Source: Leptothoe kymatousa TAU-MAC 1615 (GTDB taxonomy: Bacteria > Cyanobacteriota > Cyanobacteriia > Phormidesmidales > Phormidesmidaceae). Taken from it: a DNA stretch of 64,000 bases. Shown one piece after another: positions 19,401-26,847 of the stretch. The translations under genes and the position numbers were made by a program. The stretch lies in the NCBI RefSeq assembly GCF_018739865.1, contig NZ_JADOER010000009.1:207332-271331 (forward strand). The letters run 5' to 3'. Each line of letters opens with the position of its first letter. The stretch's first letter is position 1. The notes beneath the pieces are model-generated. The model did not search any database and was not told the origin of the DNA. It worked only from the letters and a program-made list of their open reading frames with translations.

Positions 19401-20559
19401 GTTTGACCTAGCCATTTTGGATATGCAAATGCCCAAGATGGACGGCTTCAGCTTAGCCCAAGCAATTCATCGGCTACCTGACTACGAAGCGCTCCCCCTG
19501 GTTATGCTCACATCCATTGGCCGAGGAGAGTTATCCCAAGACATGCTCGATCAAGAGTTTGAGGTGCTGCTCCACAAGCCGATCAAACACATACAGCTGT
19601 TTAATGCCCTCAACACCCTCCTAGGGGGGCAGCGGGTTACCGTCAGAAAAGTCTCCGCCCAAAGCACCGAATTAGATGCCCACCAGGGAGAAAAACATCC
19701 CCTGCGCATCTTACTAGCCGAAGATAACAGCATCAACCAAAAGCTAGCCACCCAACAGCTCAAACGCATTAGCTATAGAGCCGACATTGTTGGCAATGGC
19801 CTAGAAGCCATTGAGGCCCTAGAACGTCAGGTTTATGACGTGGTGCTCATGGATATGCAAATGCCCGAAATGGATGGCATCACCGCCACACAGAAAATTC
19901 GCCAAATATTCCCCGCCAAGGCTCAACCCCGGATCATTGCCATGACCGCCAATGCCATGCAGGGCGATCGAGAACGGTGCCTAAAGGCTGGCATGGATAG
20001 CTACATCAGCAAACCCGTAGACCTAGAAAAGTTGGCCCTTGCCCTCCAACAGTGCCCCAGCCGTCAAGGGAACACGCCGCCGGCAGAGACCGTAACACCG
20101 CCCAAACCAGAGCCCACCCGTTCGAGTGCCAAACCTCGCAAAAAAAAGACCGCCCATAAATCGAGGAAACAAAAGTCGCCCCAGCCAGCCAAGGCTTCCC
20201 CAGCAATTGACATTGACGGCCTCAAGCAAACCCTGGAGATCATCGGTGGCAATACGCCGGAAAACATTAAGGAGATCATCAGCCTCTATATGAAAGAATC
20301 TCCAAAACTAGTGGAAATCATGGTGAACGGCATAAAAAACAACTCCGCCAAGGATCTGGAATATGCCGGCCATACCCTCAAGTCCAGCAGTCAAATGATC
20401 GGGGCGCTGCAATTTTCCAAACTTTGTTCACACTTAGAAACCGTTGGCAGAAGCAATACCTTAGATACCCTCAATACCCATGAAACGTTGGCTTCGATCG
20501 ATCAACAGTTTGCCGCCATTGAAAAGGAACTACAACAGTTGACCCAAACCAACATTTAG
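16438..20559 (+). CDS. Hybrid histidine kinase with a candidate cyanobacteriochrome GAF domain (GAF-PAS-GAF-GAF-HK-REC-REC-HPt)
   Basis: 1,373 residues from ATG 16438. ATG 16459 is an equally possible start, and a longer frame from TTG 16249 is less likely; no good ribosome site marks any of them. Domains in order: GAF, PAS, a second GAF, a third GAF, HisKA (H704 in MSHEIRTPMNAVIG), HATPase, two receivers (D995 and D1139), a Lys/Pro-rich linker and an HPt domain (H1312 in AGHTLKSSS). The second GAF has DRCF (C407) and DPCY (C435) placed as in DXCF cyanobacteriochromes, followed by LIVPI and LWGLLVAHHC. This suggests a covalently bound bilin and light sensing, with an internal His-Asp-His relay. 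The chromophore, colour range and output partner are unknown. Confidence 0.92.
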   Translation: MQYSVTQMTSSATALPEKVDSLNHNPKTKDTNGAGLASIPESTQQSGIFAQFLSDVLSQGCQTTDWDFGEVWVPHANGQTLVCSSVSYGHEATHIQSFRKESLGFQFKHGEGLPGRVWVSQKPEWIEDIATLTPETYARFKIAKDANLRTALAIPIIMADTVQAVLVFYSCAVRPENPQLMAMMPAMLHLGLTLQHQESAQSLQSSEQKYHDLIATVKEVIFQIDRQGDWSILNPAWRSITGFTVDESLDRPLINYIHPDDRAQIDAILASLMRGEMTANTATVKLLTKHGNFRQVELHTYPIIETEVIGIAGTINDITDRLEAEVALKQQIEKEKLIGSISLQIRQSLVLQESLDITVLEVRKFLKTDRVLVYRFDDKVTWDGTVVAESVGPDLNALLGASVKDRCFGQEQAQRYLAGQTTVVDNIYTADLDPCYTKFLAELQVVATLIVPIVRGDDLWGLLVAHHCQCPRPWQEDEVNLLLQLSNQVAIAAYQAQLYEQSQREIAERQTIERTLRESETTIRALYEVTASRHLSFTDSIQELLVMGRQQFNLEIGTLAKIDGEQYEVIASQLSDSVTTQGTLYQLKQQFCAEVIRLNRPIYITKVGNTRWNNHPCYQAFKYEAYIGVPVVVNGDVYGTLSFASRHAIDNTFKAVDKELLRLMAQWIGGAIEREQTAIELAHARDEAVAGTQAKGDFLATMSHEIRTPMNAVIGMTGILLDTTLSDEQRDFVETIRSSGDALLTIINDILDFSKIESGKLELESIPFRLRNCVEEALDLLAPKAAEKSLELAYQIEPTIPRLVVGDITRLRQILVNLLGNAIKFTDTGEVVIEVISEDSETSPSDNQHELHFIVRDTGIGIPPEKMNRLFKAFSQVDSSVTRQYGGTGLGLVICKQLTEQMGGRMWVESEVGVGTTFHFTIVVPAAAEDEEELDLDSSLLAGKRLLIVDDNLTNCKILNIQAETWGMVPTIVNSGQAALDLLDQGPVFDLAILDMQMPKMDGFSLAQAIHRLPDYEALPLVMLTSIGRGELSQDMLDQEFEVLLHKPIKHIQLFNALNTLLGGQRVTVRKVSAQSTELDAHQGEKHPLRILLAEDNSINQKLATQQLKRISYRADIVGNGLEAIEALERQVYDVVLMDMQMPEMDGITATQKIRQIFPAKAQPRIIAMTANAMQGDRERCLKAGMDSYISKPVDLEKLALALQQCPSRQGNTPPAETVTPPKPEPTRSSAKPRKKKTAHKSRKQKSPQPAKASPAIDIDGLKQTLEIIGGNTPENIKEIISLYMKESPKLVEIMVNGIKNNSAKDLEYAGHTLKSSSQMIGALQFSKLCSHLETVGRSNTLDTLNTHETLASIDQQFAAIEKELQQLTQTNI

Positions 20560-20766
20560 GGCCGCCGGGGCAGCGCCGCCGGGCACAGTCTTTGTCGGCA
20601 ATAGTGCTATTTAGCGATCTCACCCTGCCCCAATTCCGACGTCCCAATTCCCGCCTGGTTCACCGTCAAGTTCAGCATAATGTCTTAACAATAGACAGCT
20701 AAGTATTGACTTGAGCTTCAATCTGAGTAAAGTGTGTCTAGCTATAAACAAAGATCAGTTGCCTCC

Positions 20767-21159
20767 ATGTCCGATTTAGCTAACACCCTGGATGGAATTA
20801 CTACGGCGATCAATGCCGTAGATGCAGCCACCGATGTCCAAAATCTAATGACGGTGGAAGCTGTACAAAAAGTGCTCAATCGGTCGCGGGCATCGGTTTA
20901 TCGCTATGCCAATACCGATGCCCTAATTCTAAATCCCCCCTTTGAGCCCAAGCAGCTAAATCCAGAAACAAGGCAGCACAAAGAAGACCCATTAATGTTT
21001 CATCCCAATGAAGTGGCTCGTTTTGCCCAGGATGTTTTAGGCATTAAGCAAGTCACCATCGAGGTGAATCAACCCACCGAAACGGTCACCCATCAACTTT
21101 TGCGTCAAGTTTTAGCAGAGCTCAAAGTCATTCGAGAACTGATTGAACAGGACCGTTAA
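20767..21159 (+). CDS. Small protein with a helix-turn-helix-like segment
   Basis: 130 residues from ATG 20767; an in-frame GTG 33 bases upstream is less likely. The segment MTVEAVQKVLNRSRASVYRY resembles a helix-turn-helix of the excisionase/MerR kind, followed by an alpha/beta part. The C-terminal ~30 residues are helical and charged (HQLLRQVLAELKVIRELIEQ), perhaps for oligomerisation. This suggests a DNA-binding or adaptor protein, but I do not recognise a named family. It sits ~200 bp after the hybrid kinase and could be its output; the distance and the lack of an overlapping operon make that a weak inference. Confidence 0.7.
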   Translation: MSDLANTLDGITTAINAVDAATDVQNLMTVEAVQKVLNRSRASVYRYANTDALILNPPFEPKQLNPETRQHKEDPLMFHPNEVARFAQDVLGIKQVTIEVNQPTETVTHQLLRQVLAELKVIRELIEQDR

Positions 21160-21499
21160 CCGCCCAAAGCCCCAGTTAATCGCCCTATTTATCAACTGAA
21201 CTTGAAACAACTTCAGCTCAAGTAACGTCAGTTAGTCCATACATGTTGCACTTGATTGGGCCAGATTCCCAAAGCAGTGTTAACCTTGAAGCATAGGAAA
21301 AGTATTGGCAAATCTTGCCTGCCGGTCCGGATTTTACTGCAGATTATTTGATGTTTACCCCCGTGGATGTTCCATACCCTTCGAAACCCACTTTTCTATG
21401 AACAGACCACCTTAGGGTTACTAAGACTTTAAATTTAGGCATGGGCGCCTCCCATATTGGCGCAATTTCTTTTTAATTGATTTTTGAACATCTTCTAGC
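21160..21499. other. Intergenic region, nothing clear
   Basis: No ORF, strong hairpin or repeat was found. It presumably contains the promoter of the small membrane protein that starts at 21500. Confidence 0.4.
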
Positions 21500-21685
21500 A
21501 TGGAATCCGCCAGTCAGTTAGAGTCCAATTCCGAACCTCACCATAGTCCTCTGGTGCAGTTTTTGGGTACAGTCATCGCTCTAGCAACATTGACCTTGCC
21601 ACTCTTCACGGTGGCCTACTTCTCTTCACCCAATCTCGAACGCCTGGGCGGTTTGCCCTACTCTGCTATACAAACTAACGAATAA
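21500..21685 (+). CDS. Short single-pass membrane protein
   Basis: 61 residues with one hydrophobic helix (VQFLGTVIALATLTLPLFTV), a polar acidic N-terminus and a short C-terminal tail. The pattern LVQFLGT-IALATLTLPL resembles short conserved cyanobacterial membrane proteins of unknown role. Its ATG follows an AT-rich stretch, and no strong Shine-Dalgarno is seen. It lies just upstream of the inorganic pyrophosphatase gene, ~105 bp from it, on the same strand. Function unknown. Confidence 0.7.
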   Translation: MESASQLESNSEPHHSPLVQFLGTVIALATLTLPLFTVAYFSSPNLERLGGLPYSAIQTNE

Positions 21686-21780
21686 GATATTCGTTGACCA
21701 TGGGTGCCGGGGCGCTTTTCTCCTAAAATGCTATCGGGTTATGCCATAAATGGGTATAACTCGACTAGTTATCAGTAGTT

Positions 21781-21784
21781 GGAG
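21781..21784 (+). promoter_or_regulatory. Ribosome binding site fixing the ppa start at GTG
   Basis: GGAG lies 7 bases before GTG at 21792. It supports that GTG over an in-frame upstream ATG at 21750, which would add 14 residues foreign to the family. Confidence 0.7.
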
Positions 21785-21791
21785 AAGTATT

Positions 21792-22301
21792 GTGGATTTA
21801 TCTCGTATTCCTGCTCAACCTAAGCCAGGAGTGATCAATGTGCTGATCGAAATCCCCGGCGGCAGCAAGAATAAGTATGAGTTTGATAAGGATCTGAATG
21901 CGTTTGCTCTAGATCGCGTTCTGTTTTCATCCGTTCAGTATCCCTATGACTATGGGTTTGTGCCCAACACCTTGGCGGATGATGGCGATCCCCTTGATGG
22001 CATGGTGCTAATGGATGAGCCTACATTTCCTGGGTGCGTTATTGCCGCTCGTCCCATCGGTATGCTTGAAATGATCGATGGTGGCGATCGCGACGAAAAA
22101 ATCTTATGTGTTCCTGCTGAAGATCCTCGTTATGTAAACGTAAAATCCTTAGATGATATTGCATCTCATCGTTTAGATGAAATTGCAGAATTCTTTAAGA
22201 CTTACAAAAATCTAGAGAAAAAGGTAACTGAAATTCTTGGCTGGAAAGGTGTAGAAACGGTTCAGCCCCTAGTTGAACAGTGCATCGCCGCTGCCAAGTA
22301 A
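21792..22301 (+). CDS. ppa: Inorganic pyrophosphatase, family I
   Basis: 169 residues starting with GTG at 21792, close to the family norm. The start [13 protein letters not shown] matches cyanobacterial family I pyrophosphatases. Motifs include [23 protein letters not shown] and [10 protein letters not shown], which holds the metal-binding aspartates, and also GGDRDEKIL. The soluble enzyme hydrolyses pyrophosphate to phosphate with Mg2+, pulling biosynthetic reactions forward. It is monocistronic or shares a transcript with the short membrane protein upstream. Several hairpins follow in the downstream gap. Confidence 0.96.
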   Translation: MDLSRIPAQPKPGVINVLIEIPGGSKNKYEFDKDLNAFALDRVLFSSVQYPYDYGFVPNTLADDGDPLDGMVLMDEPTFPGCVIAARPIGMLEMIDGGDRDEKILCVPAEDPRYVNVKSLDDIASHRLDEIAEFFKTYKNLEKKVTEILGWKGVETVQPLVEQCIAAAK

Positions 22302-22416
22302 GCGGTTCGTCACTTTTCCGTGAATGCCAAAGATTGTTGATTTTGGTAGGTTTAGGGCACGAGCCCTTAGCTCGTGCTGCAGACATTTCCACAAATTGAC
22401 CATGGCTTAAGTTATG

Positions 22417-22446
22417 GCCAACTGCTGGATGCATCCAGCAGTTGGC
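22417..22446. repeat. 30-bp perfect palindrome
   Basis: GCCAACTGCTGGATG is followed immediately by its exact reverse complement CATCCAGCAGTTGGC, with no spacer. It could extrude as a cruciform, be a dimer-binding operator, or be a repeat or recombination site. No copy is seen elsewhere in the window. Confidence 0.9.
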
Positions 22447-22559
22447 TGCGCCCATAGTTGTTAGCTAAAGCTTCCAGGGATCATCTATGCCTTGAACTAT
22501 GGGCGCCAAGCTATAAGTATCCTACGGGCACATCAACGTATAAAATGTGTCCCTAGAGT

Positions 22560-22604
22560 CCACAGTTGAAAGACTTGCAATAAGTCGATTCAACTGTGGT
22601 TTTA
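22560..22604 (+). terminator. Long hairpin with T-rich tail
   Basis: The left arm CCACAGTTGAAAGACTT and right arm AAGTCGATTCAACTGTGG pair almost fully around a GCAAT loop. TTTTATT follows, as in an intrinsic terminator. It lies ~260 bp after ppa, so it may end a leader or a small RNA rather than ppa itself. Confidence 0.65.
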
Positions 22605-22735
22605 TTGCATCTGCTATTGCATCTACTTCAATACTTTGGGCATACAAAACGTAGTGAGTTCTAATCGGGGTGAGGGCAGCCGACTATGAAAGTGCGTGCA
22701 ATTTGGACCTACACGCTGTGAATGCAACGGCCTCT

Positions 22736-23587
22736 ATGCTGGGCAATCAAGATGTACACAAGTCCCAATTAAGCCTCGCAGTAAAGTTTTGGGGGGTGCG
22801 TGGCAGTATCCCAATACCCGGGGCGGCCACATCAGCCTACGGCGGCAATACCGTCTGCGTCGAAGTTTTAGCAGACCAGCAGCGATTTATTTTTGATGGG
22901 GGCACCGGCCTGCGGGCCCTAGGGGAAACCCTTTGCCAGATTCCTGGCCCAGTAGAAGGCCACCTATTTTTTACCCATACCCAATGGGACCGCATTCAAG
23001 GCGTACCCTTTTTCTGGCCTGCCTTCGAACCGGGTAATCAGTTTCATATCTATGGCGGCACCGCCACCAACGGAGCCTCCATTAAGCAATGTTTGTCCAC
23101 CCAGATGCTGCAGCCAGGGTTTTCGGTGCCCCTGCAAACCATGCAGGCATCCCTGGCATTTCACAACATTTTGCCCGGGGATACCATCCGCCTAGGAGAT
23201 GTGACAATTGAACCCATTGGCTTAAGTGGCGGCAGAAACGCCTTGGGCTATTGTTTGCGCCATGGCAATAAATCAGTGGTCTACGCCACCGATACGAACC
23301 ATGAGCAGATGAACGAGAACCTGCTATTTCTCGCCCATCAGGCCGATTTATTAATATACGATGGCACCTACGTTGACATGTGCCATCAGATTACGTCCCA
23401 ATCATCTACACCGCCGTGGCAAACTGCCATTGAGCTAGCCCAGGCTGCCCAGGTTAAGCAGTTGGTTTTGGTGCACTACGGCCCTCGCCAAACCGATGAA
23501 ACCCTAGATGCATTGGCAGATAAGCTACAAAAAATTGCCCCCACCGTGTCCTTGGTGCGTGAAGGGATGGTAATAGAGCTGCCCTAG
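22736..23587 (+). CDS. Metallo-beta-lactamase-fold protein with degenerate metal motif
   Basis: 283 residues from ATG 22736; a GTG at 22670 would add 22 residues before the conserved fold. The start VKFWGVRGSIPIPG, then GGNTVCVEV and FDGGTGLRALG, identify the fold of cyanobacterial MBL proteins related to phosphodiesterase-like enzymes. The usual HxHxDH signature reads THTQWDRIQG, so two of its histidines are Gln and Arg. Later metal-site positions include ATDTNHE and LVLVHYGPRQTDE. Metal binding may be reduced to one ion or lost, and hydrolytic activity is uncertain. Substrate unknown. Confidence 0.85.
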   Translation: MLGNQDVHKSQLSLAVKFWGVRGSIPIPGAATSAYGGNTVCVEVLADQQRFIFDGGTGLRALGETLCQIPGPVEGHLFFTHTQWDRIQGVPFFWPAFEPGNQFHIYGGTATNGASIKQCLSTQMLQPGFSVPLQTMQASLAFHNILPGDTIRLGDVTIEPIGLSGGRNALGYCLRHGNKSVVYATDTNHEQMNENLLFLAHQADLLIYDGTYVDMCHQITSQSSTPPWQTAIELAQAAQVKQLVLVHYGPRQTDETLDALADKLQKIAPTVSLVREGMVIELP

Positions 23588-23609
23588 ACACCGCTCTTCA
23601 AAATTTTAA

Positions 23610-23906
23610 TTAGAGAGGGTTACGGGAAAAGTTGCTATTCCGACTGGGCCGACGATTGTCATCGCCTTTGGGTTTGGCTTTATTAACCCGCAGTTCGCGC
23701 CCCAACCATTCGGCGCCGTCAAGTTCGGCAATGGCCAGGTCTTCCTCTTCGTCTTTAACCATGTTGATAAAGGCAAACCCGCGCCGCTTCCCGGTTTCGC
23801 GATCAACAGGTAACGTAATGCGAGCAACTTCGCCGTATTCTACAAAGACATCCCTAATATCGTCTTCAGTGGCTTGGAATGACAAATTACCAATGTAAAT
23901 AGTCAC
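23610..23906 (-). CDS. rbp: RRM-type RNA-binding protein
   Basis: 98 residues: a single RNA recognition motif and a short polar tail. RNP2 is IYIGNL (residues 3-8) and RNP1 is KRRGFAFI, both complete with aromatic residues for RNA stacking. The tail is Asn/Arg/Ser-rich. Cyanobacterial Rbp proteins of this size are small single-RRM proteins, some cold-inducible, some implicated in mRNA targeting. The gene is convergent with the upstream MBL gene, with ~20 bp between stops. The cold-shock link is family knowledge, not shown here. Confidence 0.95.
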   Translation of the reverse strand: MTIYIGNLSFQATEDDIRDVFVEYGEVARITLPVDRETGKRRGFAFINMVKDEEEDLAIAELDGAEWLGRELRVNKAKPKGDDNRRPSRNSNFSRNPL

Positions 23907-24226
23907 GGTTATTCTCCAATGATAGATATCCCAACTGCGCTACGCCAGTAATGCAGTTCATTCGGGTGATATCATACCGCACCGCTTTTGGCCTGATGAG
24001 ATCATGCTGATGAATTCATCACTTCCTTACCAAAAATCATCTGTTTTGCTAAGGGGCCACGCCACCACCATGGCCGACTACATTGCTTTATCTTTCTCAA
24101 GAAAGTTGTATAGAACTCCCAAGATTAATCAAGTCTTTTCAGCTTGCACATCAGTGATCCCAGATCTACGCAACATACTTGGATATTCACCAATACTTGC
24201 TACCTGGTGAATAAGGAGAGCCCATC
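23907..24226. other. Intergenic region between divergent rbp and a small ORF
   Basis: About 320 bp that must contain the rbp 5' leader on the minus strand and the promoter for the 24227 gene. A GATGAATTCATC palindrome lies near 24008-24019. No credible ORF. The long rbp leader would suit post-transcriptional control, but no specific element is recognised. Confidence 0.4.
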
Positions 24227-24424
24227 ATGCACACATTTGAAGTGTTCGTTGACATAAAAGAGTGCGCTGGCAAAAATAATGCCACCAGCCGCATTATGGC
24301 CACCCGCTACGAAATTAATGCCAATGGACGTACCGACGCCCACGATTCAGCCCTGTCTAAGGCTGGCCAGGACTATCCTAGGGCCACCGAATACGATATC
24401 CGCATTACCCGTCTTCTTAAGTAA
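24227..24424 (+). CDS. Small conserved-looking protein, function unknown
   Basis: 65 residues with a strong ribosome site, AAGGAG (24213-24218), 8 bases before ATG 24227. The sequence is polar with alternating beta-like pattern (HTFEVFVDIKECAGKNNATS) and an RATEYDIRITRLL end, so a small alpha/beta domain is likely. No membrane segment or known motif. Good ribosome site and balanced composition argue that it is a real gene. Function unknown. Confidence 0.75.
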   Translation: MHTFEVFVDIKECAGKNNATSRIMATRYEINANGRTDAHDSALSKAGQDYPRATEYDIRITRLLK

Positions 24425-24561
24425 CCGTTTTCTCAACGTTTTCTATCTATGGCAGTTGGCTATGGCAAACGGACTAATGCAAGAACACTTGCCCCACGTT
24501 TTCCCTTAGCAACGTCCAAAATATATAACCTGTACCTCCCCGGTGTAGCCCATGGCTAGGC

Positions 24562-24596
24562 CGGGGCTATAGTTTGGGACTATAGTTTGGGGCTAT
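24562..24596. repeat. Short tandem repeat between convergent genes
   Basis: The block CTATAGTTTGGG occurs twice in tandem (GGCTATAGTTTGGGACTATAG pattern), followed by a partial GGCTATGG. It lies between a plus-strand small gene and the 3' end of the minus-strand membrane protein. Confidence 0.5.
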
Positions 24597-24610
24597 GGCG
24601 GCAGGTCCAC

Positions 24611-25294
24611 TCAAGGCGACCAAATAAACGTTTCAATCGCATAGGCTAAGCGTCTCAGGTCGTGCTTATCCAAACGTTCCATCGGGTTGCGGGCGATAAT
24701 TCTACGGCCAATGTCATCGGCAGCAATACCCTGGGGCACCGTAATAAATGACCAATCCACCAATGTGCGCTGCCACAGATGGTATCTCACCGTTTTAGTC
24801 AGCAGCTTAATGGGCTTAAGCCCAGTTTGAATCAGCACCTGATCAGAAAACCCATTAACATGGATCAGCGTATTTTTAGGGGACGATAGCCGAATCACCA
24901 TCACATAGTTCCACCGCCACAGCCCCACCCGCTGCCGGTATACGTGCACCTGCTCAATGTGGCTCAAGCGGTATTGATTCAACCGGCGCTGCCGTTTGCG
25001 GCCCCGGGGAATCTCATGGACAACCGTAAACAGGTTGGAGGCCTTATTAAAAATGCAGGTGGCCACCTCGGGGTACAAAATAGGCACAAAGGGCTCTAGC
25101 AAAATTAACAAAATGCCAAAGGCCATAAAAATCAGCCACATGATCGGTGCCTGGCGATAGCCCAGCCAAACCATTAGCCCCAAACTCAGGGCACCCAAGC
25201 GGGCCAGATGGGTAACCCCTCCAGCAATATGGGGGCGACCCCAATTAGAAAAGCGCACAACCAGCTCTCGGTTGTTCTGTCGTAGCTGTCTCAC
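24611..25294 (-). CDS. Two-helix membrane protein, function unknown
   Basis: 227 residues starting with GTG at 25292-25294. Two adjacent hydrophobic segments lie at about residues 29-45 and 49-72 (LGALSLGLMVWLGY and IMWLIFMAFGILLILL). A soluble basic C-terminal part follows; its mixed beta pattern resembles membrane-attached PH-like domains, but the match is weak. The region just before the gene is the divergent promoter shared with the DNA methyltransferase. Role unknown. Confidence 0.7.
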   Translation of the reverse strand: MRQLRQNNRELVVRFSNWGRPHIAGGVTHLARLGALSLGLMVWLGYRQAPIMWLIFMAFGILLILLEPFVPILYPEVATCIFNKASNLFTVVHEIPRGRKRQRRLNQYRLSHIEQVHVYRQRVGLWRWNYVMVIRLSSPKNTLIHVNGFSDQVLIQTGLKPIKLLTKTVRYHLWQRTLVDWSFITVPQGIAADDIGRRIIARNPMERLDKHDLRRLAYAIETFIWSP

Positions 25295-25493
25295 TTGGAT
25301 TGATTAACCGCACGCAGATCGCGCTTGTTAAGATAATTCATCTGTACTGAAGGGCAACATCCGTTATACTGCCTCTGATTCAATCTGTGACTAAGGTATC
25401 AAACTCTTAGTACAACCTTGAACTGATTTCAATCGACTTCCCAGGCTGCTGTTTACTTAAACCATCCAATCATGGGGTTCACCAACGTTTTCG

Positions 25494-26792
25494 ATGGCGT
25501 CGCTTAAGTTTTCCGATTCTGAACAGTCCGATGCTGCGCTGCTGGGCCTTGACCTGGGAAATAGGGCTCGTAACCAGCTCAGTGAAAAGGATCAGGCCGT
25601 CCACAATTGGTATCGTTTTGTCCTATCGTTTCCGCCCCATTTGGTCAGACATTATTTGCAGCGGTTCTCCGCTAGCGCCAATACCCTTGTTTTAGATCCG
25701 TTTGCCGGTACCGGCACCACCTTGGTGGAAGCCCAAAAGCTAGGGATTCCGGCCCGAGGTATCGAAGCTAACCCAATGGCTCATTTTGCCTCTAGCGTAA
25801 AGTTAGACTGGTCGGTTAAACCAGACGACTTGCGAGCATCTGCCCGGCAGATTGCTAACCTAGCGCACCATGAGCTGACGCTGCTGCTAGACCTGGCACC
25901 GGCCCTACCGACAGATGCCGCCGCCCTGCTATTCAAAAATGCCATTAGTCCTCGTCCCCTACAAAAGATTCTAACCCTGTTGGGGTACATCGATCGGGAA
26001 CGGCACCCCAGCTGGCACTATCAGCGGCTGGCCCTGGCAAATGCGGCCATTCCGGCCAGCAACCTACGCTTTGCCCCCGAGGTGGGGGTGTCTCGCAAAC
26101 AGAAGGCCGATGCCCCGGTGGTGGACCTGTGGCTAAAGCGGATCGAAATGATGGCCACCGACCTAGACACCATCGGCCAGGTGCCCCCGCTGGGCAGGGT
26201 GCATTTGGGGGATGCCCGCCAACCCCATCGTTGTTTGCCCCCCCATTCGGTGGATATGGTCATTACGTCTCCCCCTTACCCAAATGAGAAAGACTACACC
26301 CGCACCACTCGGTTAGAGTCTGTGCTGTTGGGGTTTTTAGAAAATAAAGCGGGGCTACAGGCGGTGAAGCACGAGTTGCTACGGTCCAACAGTCGCTGCG
26401 TGTATAGCGACGATACGGACGATCAGTGGGTGCAGAAGTATCCGCAGATTTTGGCCTTGGCGAAAACCATCAATCAACGGCGGACGGATTTGGGTAAAAC
26501 CAGCGGCTTTTCTCGGCTATATGCCCGGGCAACAACCCTATATTTTGGGGGCATGGTGAAGCACCTGGCCAATTTGCGCCCCTGTTTGCGACCGGGGGCA
26601 CAGCTGGCCTATGTGGTGGGGGAACAGGCGTCTTATTTGCAGGTGCATATTCCCACGGGGTCGTTGTTGGCCACCATTGCGCAAGATTTGGGCTATGAGC
26701 TGGTGAATATTGATCTGTTTCGGACCCGGCGAGCGTCGAAGACGGAGGTGGATTTGCGGGAGGAAGTTGTTGTGTTGCGGTGGCCGGGGTGA
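25494..26792 (+). CDS. Orphan DNA methyltransferase (N4-cytosine/N6-adenine class)
   Basis: 432 residues. AdoMet-binding motif I is DPFAGTGTT, with GIEANPMA after it, and catalytic motif IV is SPPYPNEKDYTR. SPPY is typical of amino-methyltransferases making N4-methylcytosine or N6-methyladenine. Motif I comes first, with ~190 residues before motif IV, so any target-recognition region lies between them. No restriction endonuclease gene is adjacent, so it looks like an orphan epigenetic methyltransferase. Cyanobacteria carry conserved orphan enzymes, including a GGCC-type N4-cytosine one; assignment to that group is only a suggestion. The 3' end is convergent with the next gene and shares a hairpin. 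Confidence 0.88.
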   Translation: MASLKFSDSEQSDAALLGLDLGNRARNQLSEKDQAVHNWYRFVLSFPPHLVRHYLQRFSASANTLVLDPFAGTGTTLVEAQKLGIPARGIEANPMAHFASSVKLDWSVKPDDLRASARQIANLAHHELTLLLDLAPALPTDAAALLFKNAISPRPLQKILTLLGYIDRERHPSWHYQRLALANAAIPASNLRFAPEVGVSRKQKADAPVVDLWLKRIEMMATDLDTIGQVPPLGRVHLGDARQPHRCLPPHSVDMVITSPPYPNEKDYTRTTRLESVLLGFLENKAGLQAVKHELLRSNSRCVYSDDTDDQWVQKYPQILALAKTINQRRTDLGKTSGFSRLYARATTLYFGGMVKHLANLRPCLRPGAQLAYVVGEQASYLQVHIPTGSLLATIAQDLGYELVNIDLFRTRRASKTEVDLREEVVVLRWPG

Positions 26793-26802
26793 CCCACCCC
26801 AA

Positions 26803-26847
26803 AGCCTTAGCAAGGGGGATAAAAGGCACTTCCCCCTTGCTAAGGCT
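26803..26847. terminator. Bidirectional hairpin between convergent genes
   Basis: Perfect 17-bp arms: AGCCTTAGCAAGGGGGA (26803-26819) and TCCCCCTTGCTAAGGCT (26831-26847), with an 11-nt loop. It begins 11 bases after the methyltransferase stop. It overlaps the last codons and TAG stop (26840-26842) of the minus-strand gene. Short T-tracts are lacking, so factor-independent termination is uncertain; it may also shield both 3' ends. Confidence 0.7.

Larger units (their letters stand above)
22302..22735. other. Structured intergenic region
   Basis: The gap between ppa and the beta-lactamase-fold gene holds three structures: a GCACGAG/CTCGTGC hairpin (22357-22377), a 30-bp perfect palindrome (22417-22446), and a long hairpin with a T-rich end (22560-22604). 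A TATAAAAT box sits at 22539-22546. This could be 3' UTR, 5' leader or a small RNA locus. Confidence 0.5.
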
